NCBI GenBank assembly: GCA_002421685.1
Contig: DISB01000023.1
Coordinates: 62,001-126,000 of the forward strand
Length of the DNA: 64,000 bases
From: Bacteroidetes bacterium UBA6221
GTDB taxonomy: Bacteria > Bacteroidota > Bacteroidia > Chitinophagales > Chitinophagaceae
Reading direction: 5' to 3'
The notes below the pieces were generated by a model. That model worked only from the letters and a program-made list of their open reading frames with translations. It was not told where the DNA came from and ran no database searches. The first letter of the stretch is position 1. Each line of letters starts with the position of its first letter. Below, piece by piece: positions 9,105 to 18,504 of the stretch. The position numbers were made by a program, and so were the translations under genes.

Positions 9105-9131
9105 AATTACCATTCTAAAGCAACAAAAATC

Positions 9132-12100
9132 ATGTTCAGTATATTTTTAAAAAGACCTGTTCTGGCAATTGTCCTGTCCCTGACACTTGTCTTTGCCGGT
9201 TTCCTGGCTATCAAAACATTGCCTACTTCACAGTTCCCGTCCGTTGCACCGCCAATGGTAATGATTACCTGTGATTATCCCGGCGCCAATGCCAAAACAC
9301 TCTCAGAATCTGTGATCATACCGATTGAGCAGGCTGTAAATGGTGTATGGGGAATGAAGTACATGACCTCTGATGCAACGAGTGCGGGAGAAGTAGCCAT
9401 AACCGTTGTTTTTAATTTGGGTACAGACCCGGACCAGGCATTAGTGCAGATATCCAACCGTGTGGAGCAGATCAGGAACAGGTTGCCTGAGTTGGTACAG
9501 AGGGAAGGTGTGATCATTACACCCATCATGCCCAGCATGCTGATGTATGTAAACCTTTACAGTAAGGACAAGAATGCGGATATGAAATTCCTGTTCAACT
9601 ACGCGGGTGTCAATATGATACCTGAGATTCAAAGGATAAACGGCATAGGGCAGGCGCGTATTTTGGGCAGCCGCGGTTATGCCATGCGTGTCTGGCTGAA
9701 ACCTGACAGGATGCGTGCCTACAATGTATCCACTGAAGAAGTAATGGAAGCGCTGGGCGACCAGAGTGTAATAGGAAACGTGGGCAGGATAGGTAGGGGG
9801 GACGCAAGTCGTTCGCAGGCGCTGGAATATGTATTGGTGTACTCCGACCGTTTTAATAAAACAGAGGAATACGAAAATGTCATCATCCGTGCCAATCCTG
9901 ATGGTGAAATGCTGCGATTGAAAGATATTGCTGATGTAAAGCTAGGAAGTGAGTTTTACGATATCTATTCCAATATTAACGGACATCCCTCGGCAGCTAT
10001 CGTACTTAAGCAGACATATGGTTCTAATGCCAGTGATGTAATTGAGAGTGTGAAGGATAAACTCGAAGAATTAAAGAAGTCATTCCCACCAGGAATGGAA
10101 TACGAGATCAGTTATGACGTTTCAAAATTCCTGGATGCGTCTACTGAAAACGTGCTGCACACATTGAGAGATGCTTTCATATTAGTGGCATTGGTGGTTT
10201 TTATATTCCTTGGAGATTGGCGCTCTACACTCATCCCCACACTTGCCGTTCCTGTATCGCTTATCGGGACATTTATGGTAATGCAGATGTTTGGGCTGAC
10301 TATTAATATGATAACGCTCTTTGCATTGGTACTGGCTATTGGTATCGTGGTAGACAATGCGATAGTCGTCGTCGAGGCAGTACATACCAAAATGGAAGAG
10401 GAGCATCTGACACCATATAATGCGGTCCGAAAAGTGATCAGCGAAATTAGTGGCGCGGTAATAGCCATTACCTTATTAATGACTGCTGTGTTTATTCCCA
10501 TCTCGTTTATGACAGGACCTGTGGGTGTGTTCTATCGCCAGTTTGCCATTACAATGGCTACTTCTATTGTCATTTCGGGATTTGTGGCGCTAACACTTAC
10601 CCCTGTATTATGTGCTATGATATTGAAAAATACGCACGGCAAACCCAGGAAAAAAACATGGCTGAACAGGGGATTGGACGTGTTCAATAAAGGATTTGAA
10701 AAAGTGACCGGTAAGTATGTAGGTCTCCTCAAAATAATCATCAACAGAAAGGTTGTTACATGGGGAATGTTACTGGCATTTGGTTTGGGAATTTTCGGCA
10801 TATCCAAAATATTGCCGTCCGGCTTTATTCCAAGTGAAGACCAGGGCATGATTTATGCTATCATTCAAACACCTCCCGGTTCTACTTTGGAGCGTACCAA
10901 TGACCTGTCTACCGAGTTGCAGAAGCTTGTCAAAACGGTGGACGGCGTACAATCAGTTTCATCTATTGCGGGCTACGAAGTACTTACTGAAGGTAGGGGT
11001 TCCAATGCCGGCACTTGCCTGATCAACCTGGAGCCGTGGTCGAAAAGGAAACATAATGTACGGGAAATCATTGAAGAACTGGAAGAAAAAGCTAAGGATA
11101 TACCCGGCGCTACGATAGAGTTTTTTGAGCCACCTGCGGTGCCGGGATATGGTGCTGCCGGCGGCTTTTCCCTGCAACTGCTGGATAAAACAAATACGGG
11201 CGACTATAATGAATTGGATAGGGTGACCAAAGATTTCATGAAAGAGCTGGGTAAGCGTAAAGAACTTACCGGCTTGTTCACCTTCTATAGTGCCAATTAT
11301 CCGCAATACGAGTTGGAAGTGGATAACGAACTGGCAATGCAGAAAGGGGTTTCTATTGGAGATGCTATGAGTACGCTTTCTGTTTTCGTAGGTAGTACAT
11401 ATGAGTTGGGTTTTGTGAAGTTCCAGCGTTTCTTCAAAGTATTTGTGCAGGCGGCGCCTGAGTATAGAAAATTACCTACAGATATACTGAAGCTGTATGT
11501 GAAAAATAACAAAGACGAAATGGTTCCTTTTTCTGCTTTTATGAAAATAAAAAAGACCCAGGGCGCCAATGAAATAGCCCGGTACAATATGTACAACACG
11601 GCCGGTATAAGAGGGGAACCTACCAGGGGCTATAGTAGCGGAGATGCTATCAATGCGATACGGGAAGTAGCTGCAAAAACATTGCCGAGAGGATATGATA
11701 TAGACTGGGCAGGACTTTCTAAGGATGAGACGATGCGTGGGAATGAAGCCATCTATATATTCATTGTCGTGTTGATATTCGTATATTTTGTATTGTCGGC
11801 CCAGTATGAAAGCTTCATCATTCCTTTCTCTGTTATCCTGTCTCTGCCTGCGGGTGTTTTCGGCTCCTTCTTTTTGCTCAAAGCATTGGGCTTAACAAAT
11901 GACATTTATGCCCAGGTTGGTTTGGTGATGCTGGTAGGTTTATTGGGTAAAAATGCCGTGTTGATTGTGGAGTTTGCCATGCAGAAACAAAAACAGGGCA
12001 TGTCAGTTCTGGATGCTTCGATAGAAGGTGCCAGGGTCCGTTTCCGGCCCATCCTCATGACGTCTCTGGCATTTATAGCGGGCCTCATTCCGTTGATGTT

Positions 12101-12335
12101 TGCCCACGGCGCCGGCGCAATCGGCAACCGTACCATTGGTACCTGTGCGCTGGGGGGTATGGTCTTCGGTACTGTTTTTGGAGTGATAGTTGTACCCGGA
12201 TTGTACTATGTCTTCGGTAGTTTGGCACATAACCGCAAGATGATTAAAGGTGAAGAAGAAGATTCACTTACTGAAGATTTTGTACACCAAGTTGACAAAT
12301 TTTCCATAAAAGAAGAAACAGAAGACAATGTATAA
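9132..12335 (+). CDS. RND multidrug efflux pump, AcrB/HAE1 family
   Basis: This 1067-residue inner-membrane pump has the normal length and duplicated RND organisation: MFSIFLKRPVLAIVLSLTLV as first helix, large periplasmic loops, and helices 2-6 (from about 340) and 8-12 (from about 880). The proton-relay acidic pair is visible in helix 4 as IGIVVDNAIVVVEAV. FIPSEDQGMIYAIIQTPPG marks the second periplasmic half. It uses the proton gradient to expel drugs or lipophilic compounds through the adaptor and the TolC-like channel encoded on either side. The next gene starts eight bases before this one stops, so translation is probably coupled. Confidence 0.95.
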   Translation: MFSIFLKRPVLAIVLSLTLVFAGFLAIKTLPTSQFPSVAPPMVMITCDYPGANAKTLSESVIIPIEQAVNGVWGMKYMTSDATSAGEVAITVVFNLGTDPDQALVQISNRVEQIRNRLPELVQREGVIITPIMPSMLMYVNLYSKDKNADMKFLFNYAGVNMIPEIQRINGIGQARILGSRGYAMRVWLKPDRMRAYNVSTEEVMEALGDQSVIGNVGRIGRGDASRSQALEYVLVYSDRFNKTEEYENVIIRANPDGEMLRLKDIADVKLGSEFYDIYSNINGHPSAAIVLKQTYGSNASDVIESVKDKLEELKKSFPPGMEYEISYDVSKFLDASTENVLHTLRDAFILVALVVFIFLGDWRSTLIPTLAVPVSLIGTFMVMQMFGLTINMITLFALVLAIGIVVDNAIVVVEAVHTKMEEEHLTPYNAVRKVISEISGAVIAITLLMTAVFIPISFMTGPVGVFYRQFAITMATSIVISGFVALTLTPVLCAMILKNTHGKPRKKTWLNRGLDVFNKGFEKVTGKYVGLLKIIINRKVVTWGMLLAFGLGIFGISKILPSGFIPSEDQGMIYAIIQTPPGSTLERTNDLSTELQKLVKTVDGVQSVSSIAGYEVLTEGRGSNAGTCLINLEPWSKRKHNVREIIEELEEKAKDIPGATIEFFEPPAVPGYGAAGGFSLQLLDKTNTGDYNELDRVTKDFMKELGKRKELTGLFTFYSANYPQYELEVDNELAMQKGVSIGDAMSTLSVFVGSTYELGFVKFQRFFKVFVQAAPEYRKLPTDILKLYVKNNKDEMVPFSAFMKIKKTQGANEIARYNMYNTAGIRGEPTRGYSSGDAINAIREVAAKTLPRGYDIDWAGLSKDETMRGNEAIYIFIVVLIFVYFVLSAQYESFIIPFSVILSLPAGVFGSFFLLKALGLTNDIYAQVGLVMLVGLLGKNAVLIVEFAMQKQKQGMSVLDASIEGARVRFRPILMTSLAFIAGLIPLMFAHGAGAIGNRTIGTCALGGMVFGTVFGVIVVPGLYYVFGSLAHNRKMIKGEEEDSLTEDFVHQVDKFSIKEETEDNV

Positions 12336-13764
12336 TAAAAATATAAAGCAATACATATGGATAGCCTGCATATCGCTGACTTTAGGCGCTTGCAATATCC
12401 CTTCCCTGGTTAAGCACACGGCTGATAAAACAGTTCCTGCGGGTTATATCAATAACTCGCAGGATACTGTCAACACCGCAACGATTAATTGGAAGGAATA
12501 TTTTAACGACCAGTACCTGGATGCGCTCATCGATACTGCATTGCAGAGAAACCAGGAATTAAATATTGTCCTGCAGGAAATCGACATTAGTAGGAACGAG
12601 ATCAGGGTGCGGAAAGGAGAATACTTGCCTTTTGTCGGTATCAAAGGCGGTGCCGGGGTTGATAAAGTAGGCAGGTACACCAACATAGGCGCCATGGAAG
12701 CCAATACTGAAATTGAACCCGGCAGGGAAATGCCCGAACCCGTGCCGGACTATATGATTAGCGCTTATGCTACATGGGAAATAGATATCTGGCGTAAGCT
12801 GCGCAATGCAAAGAAAGCTGCCGTAGCCAGGTACATCGCCACAGTTGAAGGAAAGAATTTCGTAGTTACTAACCTGGTGGCGGAAATCGCAAATTCTTAC
12901 TACGAATTGCTGGCCCTGGACAATCAACTGGACATTGTAAATAAAAACATAGAGATACAGAATAACGCCCTGGAAATAGTGAAACTGCAAAAAGAAGCAA
13001 CACGGGTTACCGAATTGGCTGTCCGCAGGTTCGAAGCACAGGCGCTTTATACCAGGAGTCTGCAGTACGGCATTCAGCAAAAAATTGTGGAAACGGAAAA
13101 CAGGATAAATTTTCTGCTCGGAAGGTATCCTCAGCCTATTGCCAGGAGCAAAGGCGATCTTGGGAAGTTAACTCCGGCGGCTGTATACACCGGCATTCCG
13201 GCCCAACTGTTGGCCAACCGTCCCGACATTAAACGGGCGGAGCAGGAACTCGCCGCCGCAAAACTGGATGTAAAAGTAGCCAGGGCCCGGTTTTATCCTT
13301 CTCTTGGAATTTCGGCATCCGTCGGCTACAGGGCATTCAACCCGGCTTACCTGATCAAATCTCCGGAATCATTATTGTATTCGTTGGCCGGAGAGTTGGT
13401 GGCGCCGCTTATTAACAGGAATGCTATCAAGGCTACTTATTACAGTGCCAATGCAAAACAAATCCAGGCAGTTTACAATTATGAACGTACTATATTAAAC
13501 GCTTATGTAGAGGTGTATAACCAATTATCGAATATCGATAACCTGCGCGATGCCTACGAGTTGAAATCCAGGCAGGTTGATGCACTTTCAAAGTCTATTG
13601 ATATCTCAAACGACCTCTTCAAATCCGCCAGGGCAGACTATATGGAGGTATTGTTAACACAACGCGATGCATTGGAAGCCAAATTCGAACTGATTGAGAC
13701 TAAAAAACAGCAATTGAACGCCATGGTGAATATTTACCAGGCGCTGGGCGGTGGATGGAAGTAA
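12328..13764 (+). CDS. TolC-like outer-membrane efflux lipoprotein (NodT family)
   Basis: This 478-residue protein is the outer-membrane channel of the RND system. It has a lipoprotein signal ending in TLGACN. Two repeated helical halves typical of the outer-membrane efflux protein family follow, with NRPDIKRAEQELAAAKLDVK as the second-half signature and a closing FELIETKKQQLNAMVNIYQA. It overlaps the end of the pump gene by eight bases. The stop at 13764 lies ten bases before the double FNR-like operator that precedes the next gene, and no terminator hairpin is seen, so read-through into the regulator gene is possible. Confidence 0.92.
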   Translation: MYNKNIKQYIWIACISLTLGACNIPSLVKHTADKTVPAGYINNSQDTVNTATINWKEYFNDQYLDALIDTALQRNQELNIVLQEIDISRNEIRVRKGEYLPFVGIKGGAGVDKVGRYTNIGAMEANTEIEPGREMPEPVPDYMISAYATWEIDIWRKLRNAKKAAVARYIATVEGKNFVVTNLVAEIANSYYELLALDNQLDIVNKNIEIQNNALEIVKLQKEATRVTELAVRRFEAQALYTRSLQYGIQQKIVETENRINFLLGRYPQPIARSKGDLGKLTPAAVYTGIPAQLLANRPDIKRAEQELAAAKLDVKVARARFYPSLGISASVGYRAFNPAYLIKSPESLLYSLAGELVAPLINRNAIKATYYSANAKQIQAVYNYERTILNAYVEVYNQLSNIDNLRDAYELKSRQVDALSKSIDISNDLFKSARADYMEVLLTQRDALEAKFELIETKKQQLNAMVNIYQALGGGWK

Positions 13765-13774
13765 GCTGGGAGAC

Positions 13775-13810
13775 CTGATTTTTGTCAATTCTTAAATTGA
13801 TAAAAATCAA
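13775..13810. promoter_or_regulatory. Double FNR-like operator in front of the Crp/Fnr gene
   Basis: CTGATTTTTGTCAA (13775-13788) is followed by TTGATAAAAATCAA (13797-13810); the second is a perfect FNR consensus. The centres are 22 bases apart, exactly as in the operator at 7263-7298. A weak -7-like TATTTTTA (13821-13828) follows so closely that the second box would overlap the promoter, which suits autorepression; this is inference. Confidence 0.6.
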
Positions 13811-13834
13811 TTAATGCGTGTATTTTTACCTGTC

Positions 13835-14539
13835 ATGAGCTTAGCAGGAAAATTTCCGGTCGACCGGTGGAATTTCAATTCCCAGGCTATATTAAAAGAC
13901 TTGCCCGAAGAAGAATATAATATGCTCATGGCCCATGCCAGGGAAGAAAAATACACAAAAGGCCAGGTTATCTTCAGGGAAGGAGCGGCGCCGGCTGGCA
14001 TCTTCTATATCAGCCGTGGTAGGGTGAAGAAGTTTAAGGTAGACAACTTCGGCAACGAGCAGATCATTTACGTAGCCAATGTGGGCGAACTCATTGGCTA
14101 CCACGCTGTGCTTGCTTTTGAGAATTACCCTGACTCCGCGGCTGCCCTCGAGGAATGCCGGCTTCAGTTTATCCCCCTGACTGATTTCCTGCACGTTCTC
14201 AACCATTCGCACGACCTTACATGGCGGCTGCTGAAAACGCTCAGTCACGAGTACGGTGTGCTGGCCAACAACATTAGCGTATTCGGCCAGCGACCTGTGA
14301 GAGAACGTGTCGCCATCACTTTGATAGTGTTACGCGAGAAATTCAAGAGCGAAACGCCGGGTGGCGAACCTGCCATCAATATTTCCCGCGATGATATCGC
14401 CAGTATGGCCGGCACCACACCTGAACATGTCGTAAGGTTGCTGCGCGAGTTTAAAGACGAGGGTATCATCGAAAGTAAAGGCAGGAAGATATTCGTGACC
14501 AATATTGAAAAACTGGTAGCCGCTACACACTACGAATAA
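13835..14539 (+). CDS. Crp/Fnr family transcriptional regulator
   Basis: This 234-residue protein has a cyclic-nucleotide-binding-like beta-roll (about residues 20-130, e.g. YTKGQVIFREGAAPAGIFYI), a dimerisation helix, and a C-terminal winged helix. The recognition-helix segment SMAGTTPEHVVRLLREFKDE keeps the Glu and Arg (E-x3-R) that read TTGAT half-sites in FNR. No N-terminal cysteine cluster is present, so it is not an oxygen-sensing iron-sulfur FNR; the signal is unknown. An ATG at 13814 would also work, but it is only three bases after the operator and precedes the putative transcript start, so 13835 is preferred. The upstream boxes suggest autoregulation and control of the carbonic anhydrase operon. 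Confidence 0.88.
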   Translation: MSLAGKFPVDRWNFNSQAILKDLPEEEYNMLMAHAREEKYTKGQVIFREGAAPAGIFYISRGRVKKFKVDNFGNEQIIYVANVGELIGYHAVLAFENYPDSAAALEECRLQFIPLTDFLHVLNHSHDLTWRLLKTLSHEYGVLANNISVFGQRPVRERVAITLIVLREKFKSETPGGEPAINISRDDIASMAGTTPEHVVRLLREFKDEGIIESKGRKIFVTNIEKLVAATHYE

Positions 14540-14540
14540 T

Positions 14541-16736
14541 TTACCTGATCAACACTACATCGCCTTTGTGGAAGTATGGTTTGTCTAATGGTCCCGTAAA
14601 CCGGAGTTGATAGAAGTATGCTCCCAGTTCCGCACGCGTTCCTTTATAATTTCCATCCCATCCTTCTTTAGGATTAGATGTTGTGAATACCCTTTCGCCA
14701 AAACGGTTGTACACGGAAAACCTGTAATCCCTTACCGGGCATATCGGGTAGATTAGCGGTTTGAAGATATCGTTCAATCCATCGCCGTTAGGAGTAAAGC
14801 CATTGGGTATGCCGGACAGGCAATGGTCGCAATATTCCTCGCCTACATCGGTCGATGCATCCGCCACACACCTGCCTTTTGTAACAGTAACACTGTACAC
14901 GCCTCTCTTATCAGCATTGTACGTTGCTTCCGTACTGCCGTCGTGCCACAGGTAAGACACGCCATCTATCGTTGCATCCAGCCTGATGATCTCGCCGGTG
15001 CATAATGTGGTATCCGCGGGCAGGTGCAAGGTTAATTCTTCATCATGTACAGTTACTTCATCATACCTTTCGCAGCCCTTTTCTGTTATGGTCAATCCAT
15101 AAACACCCGGCACCGAAACAGGCAGGGAGGCCGTAGTAGAATCATTTGTCCATGTATAAGCTGCGCCCGGTGGCGCGTCTGTCACAGGATACAATACTGT
15201 ATCGAAGCATGTAATTATATCATCGCCCAATGAAAGGTCAAAATTCACCAGCTCCAGGTTGAAACTATCGCTCCGTACCCTGCATGCCTCATCACTGCTG
15301 GTTACTACATATGTTCCTGATGTTGTGGCGTCAAAATGCGGCCTGGCAGAGCCGTCTTGCCAAACATAGGAAGAAAACCCCGCCGGAGCCTGCAGGCGGG
15401 CAATCGGCTGGAAACATACGGTCAGCTCTTCAGGCGCTATGTTTATTCTTTCCACCGACTTACGCGGAAATGAAGGTGCAGGCATAGATGAAGTAGTATA
15501 AGTACCTGCGGTCAGCGATAGCTTTTTAGGAATAAAATTGCACGCCAATCCGGGCACATTAGGTTGCTCTATGCAACCCACAAAATCTTGCCCCATGGTA
15601 AACGTATGGTATATCTTTTTGTCCGGTCCTAATTGCATATCACTCTTTTGCCAGCCAAAGCCCGATTGATGCTTGATAAGAAAGAAACTCGCATTAGTAG
15701 GGTCGCTTGTAAAAAGTGTTACGGGATTACCCACAGATAATACCGGGCCTGACATGAACAATGGAAACTGGCGTAAGTGAAACCCACCCTCACCCGGACC
15801 GGCGGAATAATATCCGCTGACATACAACAAAGACTCATCGGGCGAAAGACAGATGGCAGGTATAGTATTGGAATTGACCCAATGTTCGGTTTGAGGGAAT
15901 GCCCATGTCAATGCAACAGGGTTGCTCACTCTACCCGTTAACTCGTTAAAGTCATAAGCCGTTATATCAGCGTTCTCATAGCCCCCTATCAGCTTTTTCC
16001 TTGTATAGCTATATATAAGGTTGCCCGCGCGGTTACCTACGCCCTGACCATTACCATTAGGAGACAACGAAGGAATGGTGGTGAAAATACTGACGACAGG
16101 TGTCGTACTTACGCCTTTTTCGTTGATCCTGTAACATTTAAACGAATAATCGAGCCCGTTCCCCTTACCGGCTTGCACTACTGCCCAATAAGTACAACCC
16201 GGTCCGGGAACGATAGTCATATAATGCCCGCAGTTCGTATCCAGCAAAATATGGTTCTGCCCGCTTACTACATCACCCAGGCCATTATTCAGCCGCATAT
16301 CCACTATCGAATAAGTTAGCTGGCCAACATAATAGGCTCCAAATGGAGCAACGCCCTTAGACGGAAACGTAGTAAACACGTAATATATATTGCTGTCAGA
16401 CGCATCCGGCACTATCATGGCATTCAGGTTCCAGCTACTAACATACCGGGGCCATAGCGGATTATCGCTGCCAGACATTGCATTTCCGTTGGCATCCCAT
16501 ATTTTAAGACCATTGGCATAAAACAAAACGTTGCCGTTAGCATCACATTGAGTGGATGAAACCGCGGCATGTGTGTAAATAGATGATTGACTCGCAACAG
16601 GCATTGTACCACCGAAATCAAGCCGTGCATTATGCCCGAAACACCATACGGGGGAGGGTGTCTGCTGTGCTACTGCAAACTCTGTCACCAGGCTGAATAA
16701 AAGTACCATTGGCAATATGTAAACCTGCAACCGCAT
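14541..16736 (-). CDS. Secreted protein with gliding-motility/T9SS type B C-terminal domain
   Basis: This 731-residue protein begins with a signal peptide (MRLQVYILPMVLLFSLVTEF, cleavage after AVA). Its first 430 residues resemble a WD/YVTN-like propeller that occurs in many Bacteroidota surface proteins (LSPDESLLYVSGYYSAGPGE). Ig-like modules follow with repeated YxWxDGSxxP features (YVWQDGSARPHFDATTSGTY). The end is a gliding-associated C-terminal domain: IPNGFTPNGDGLNDIFKPL, then YNRFGERVF and WDGNYKG, the T9SS type B signal. It should be exported to the cell surface. The longest frame starts at 16808; the ATG at 16736 is used because it begins the signal peptide. It is convergent with the Crp/Fnr gene with one base between stops. 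Confidence 0.85.
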   Translation of the reverse strand: MRLQVYILPMVLLFSLVTEFAVAQQTPSPVWCFGHNARLDFGGTMPVASQSSIYTHAAVSSTQCDANGNVLFYANGLKIWDANGNAMSGSDNPLWPRYVSSWNLNAMIVPDASDSNIYYVFTTFPSKGVAPFGAYYVGQLTYSIVDMRLNNGLGDVVSGQNHILLDTNCGHYMTIVPGPGCTYWAVVQAGKGNGLDYSFKCYRINEKGVSTTPVVSIFTTIPSLSPNGNGQGVGNRAGNLIYSYTRKKLIGGYENADITAYDFNELTGRVSNPVALTWAFPQTEHWVNSNTIPAICLSPDESLLYVSGYYSAGPGEGGFHLRQFPLFMSGPVLSVGNPVTLFTSDPTNASFFLIKHQSGFGWQKSDMQLGPDKKIYHTFTMGQDFVGCIEQPNVPGLACNFIPKKLSLTAGTYTTSSMPAPSFPRKSVERINIAPEELTVCFQPIARLQAPAGFSSYVWQDGSARPHFDATTSGTYVVTSSDEACRVRSDSFNLELVNFDLSLGDDIITCFDTVLYPVTDAPPGAAYTWTNDSTTASLPVSVPGVYGLTITEKGCERYDEVTVHDEELTLHLPADTTLCTGEIIRLDATIDGVSYLWHDGSTEATYNADKRGVYSVTVTKGRCVADASTDVGEEYCDHCLSGIPNGFTPNGDGLNDIFKPLIYPICPVRDYRFSVYNRFGERVFTTSNPKEGWDGNYKGTRAELGAYFYQLRFTGPLDKPYFHKGDVVLIR

Positions 16737-16848
16737 ACCACCTGCAAGACATACCCGTTTTTGATTCAGTTGGGAAATCAGGACACAAAACACATGCAAA
16801 GCATACATATGCAGTATCTCAGAGCCTTTTATGACAGCGCAATGACAA

Positions 16849-17157
16849 TCAGGTATTGTCGGAATACAGCCTGAGTTTCTGCGACAAGGTCATTACTTCC
16901 TGTTGCAATTCCTCCACCTGTTGTAATAGACTTGCTATAGCTGCCATACCTTCCATATTAATGTCCAGGTCGCGGTGCAGGCGTGCCAGCTTTTCCAGTT
17001 GACCTATATGCTCGTTATCAATAAATACCTCGTCTTCAATGGCAACCAGTTGTGTAAGCCCCGCTTCTTCCAGCATCGTTATGAACGTGTACGACACATT
17101 ATGGTGTGTACAAAAATCCTTAGCCGTTACCAGTTCAGTTTTTTCCATGACTGTCAT
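16849..17157 (-). CDS. cbpM: Chaperone modulator CbpM
   Basis: This 102-residue protein matches CbpM, the MerR-like protein that binds the J domain of CbpA and inhibits its co-chaperone activity. It has an N-terminal winged-helix-like part (TAKDFCTHHNVSYTFITMLE) and a C-terminal coiled coil (LLQQVEELQQEVMTLSQKLR). It overlaps the stop of cbpA by four bases (ATGA), a typical translationally coupled cbpA-cbpM pair. A second ATG lies three codons in and cannot be excluded as the start. Confidence 0.85.
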   Translation of the reverse strand: MTVMEKTELVTAKDFCTHHNVSYTFITMLEEAGLTQLVAIEDEVFIDNEHIGQLEKLARLHRDLDINMEGMAAIASLLQQVEELQQEVMTLSQKLRLYSDNT

Positions 17158-18068
17158 TTTTTGATGTTGGCCAGTTGTTTGAATAATTCTTTTTCCTGTT
17201 CGGTCAGGTTAGTGGGCACCTGCACATTCCAGGTAATATACAGGTCGCCGTATTCGCCCTCCTTTTTGTATTTAGGAAAACCTTTCCCTTTTACACGTAC
17301 CTGTGTACCGCTCTGTGTTTCGGGCGACACTTTCAGCTTTATCTTGCCGCTCATGGTATCTATTATTTGCTCCCCGCCCAGCACCGCCACATACAGTGGC
17401 AGGTCAACATTCCTATACAGGTCATCTCCCGACCTCCTGAATGGCGTATTATTGTTAATAACAAAAGTGATATACAAGTCTCCTTTCGGGCCGCCATTGA
17501 TGCCTTCGCCCCCGTAGCCTTTTAGCTTTATCACTTGTCCGTCTTCTACCCCTGCCGGTATGGTGATGCGGATGCTCTTGCCGTTTACGTTCAACACTTG
17601 TTTATGCGTTTCGTAAGCGTCTGCCAGGTTCATCTGCAACGATGCCCGGTAATCCTCCCCCTTGTACCGCGCACTGCTCCTGCGTTGTTGCCTGCCAAAA
17701 AGTTCTTCGAAGAAGTCTGAAAATCCACCGGCATCGCCAAAATCGCCATGTGAGTAGGTATATCCTTCAAAACCCTGTCCAAAGCCCCGGCTACCTTGTT
17801 GCTGCTGTTGTTGCCTCCGGGCTTCCTCCATCTGGTCGGCATGTTTCCAATGCTCACCATACTGGTCATATTTCTTCCGTTTCTCAGCATCGCTCAACAC
17901 CTCGTTGGCCTCGTTTATCTGCTGAAACTTTTTCTTGGCCTCTTCATTGTTGGGGTTCAGGTCAGGATGGTATTTACGGGCCAGTTTTCGATAGGCTTTT
18001 TTAATATCGTCCTCCGAAGCGTTTTTATCAACGCCCAATACCTGGTAGTAGTCAATAAATCCCGGCAT
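17154..18068 (-). CDS. cbpA: DnaJ-class co-chaperone CbpA
   Basis: This 304-residue protein has a J domain at residues 4-70 with the HPD motif (KYHPDLNPNNEEAKKKFQQ) that stimulates DnaK ATPase. A Gln-rich and Gly/Phe-rich linker follows (RRQQQQQQGSRGFGQGFEGY), then two C-terminal beta domains (GVEDGQVIKLKGYGGEG; GDLYITFVI). The cysteine zinc-finger domain of true DnaJ is absent, which fits CbpA. It is followed by cbpM with a four-base overlap. Confidence 0.92.
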   Translation of the reverse strand: MPGFIDYYQVLGVDKNASEDDIKKAYRKLARKYHPDLNPNNEEAKKKFQQINEANEVLSDAEKRKKYDQYGEHWKHADQMEEARRQQQQQQGSRGFGQGFEGYTYSHGDFGDAGGFSDFFEELFGRQQRRSSARYKGEDYRASLQMNLADAYETHKQVLNVNGKSIRITIPAGVEDGQVIKLKGYGGEGINGGPKGDLYITFVINNNTPFRRSGDDLYRNVDLPLYVAVLGGEQIIDTMSGKIKLKVSPETQSGTQVRVKGKGFPKYKKEGEYGDLYITWNVQVPTNLTEQEKELFKQLANIKK

Positions 18069-18189
18069 AGCTTGATTTTTATTATCGCCTGTTTGTGCAA
18101 CAAATGATTATTAAAGTTAGTTCATCCTGGGACAGATATTAGAAAATCTTAGCGCCGAAAGCTATACGAATGAAGGTTCTAAAAAATTT

Positions 18190-18465
18190 ATGGCATTTTA
18201 CCGGGAATTGGAGCCAGGTGCCATAAAGGCCTTTACCAACGACACCATGAAGTTCCGGAATATTATTGGCACCCTGGATGAGCCCATACAAATGGACAAG
18301 CCTGCTGAAGCCGACGCAGAAAAGAAAGATTGTGATTGCAACAAAAACAACGATTTCTGCGCTATCAATTTTAAATGTAAAACAAAAGACTGCGAAGAGT
18401 CTTCATGGGGTTGTGGCGTATTAGGGCTGCAGTCCTGCGACGGACTCTGCACCTGGCAGAATTAA
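18190..18465 (+). CDS. Truncated fulvocin C-like cysteine-rich protein
   Basis: The 91-residue product ends in a 44-residue segment with eight cysteines (CDCNKNNDFC, KCKTKDC, WGCGVLG, CDGLC). Its length and cysteine number fit the bacteriocin fulvocin C of Myxococcus fulvus, which has eight cysteines in about 45 residues; related domains are found in larger secreted Bacteroidota proteins. The usual N-terminus with a signal peptide is missing here. The frame is open upstream from 18121 (ILENLSAESYTNEGSKKF), but that stretch has no start codon and is preceded by a stop at 18118. The gene therefore looks like the 3' end of a once longer gene, or a short variant. Function is not shown. Confidence 0.5.
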   Translation: MAFYRELEPGAIKAFTNDTMKFRNIIGTLDEPIQMDKPAEADAEKKDCDCNKNNDFCAINFKCKTKDCEESSWGCGVLGLQSCDGLCTWQN

Positions 18466-18470
18466 AATGA

Positions 18471-18504
18471 TAAAAATGCGCCCCGGAAACAGGGCGCATT
18501 TTTA
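18471..18504. terminator. Bidirectional terminator between fulvocin-like and VOC genes
   Basis: A 13-base inverted repeat (TAAAAATGCGCCC and complement) with an eight-base loop gives T-runs on both strands. Its right end includes the stop codon of the minus-strand VOC gene. Confidence 0.8.
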
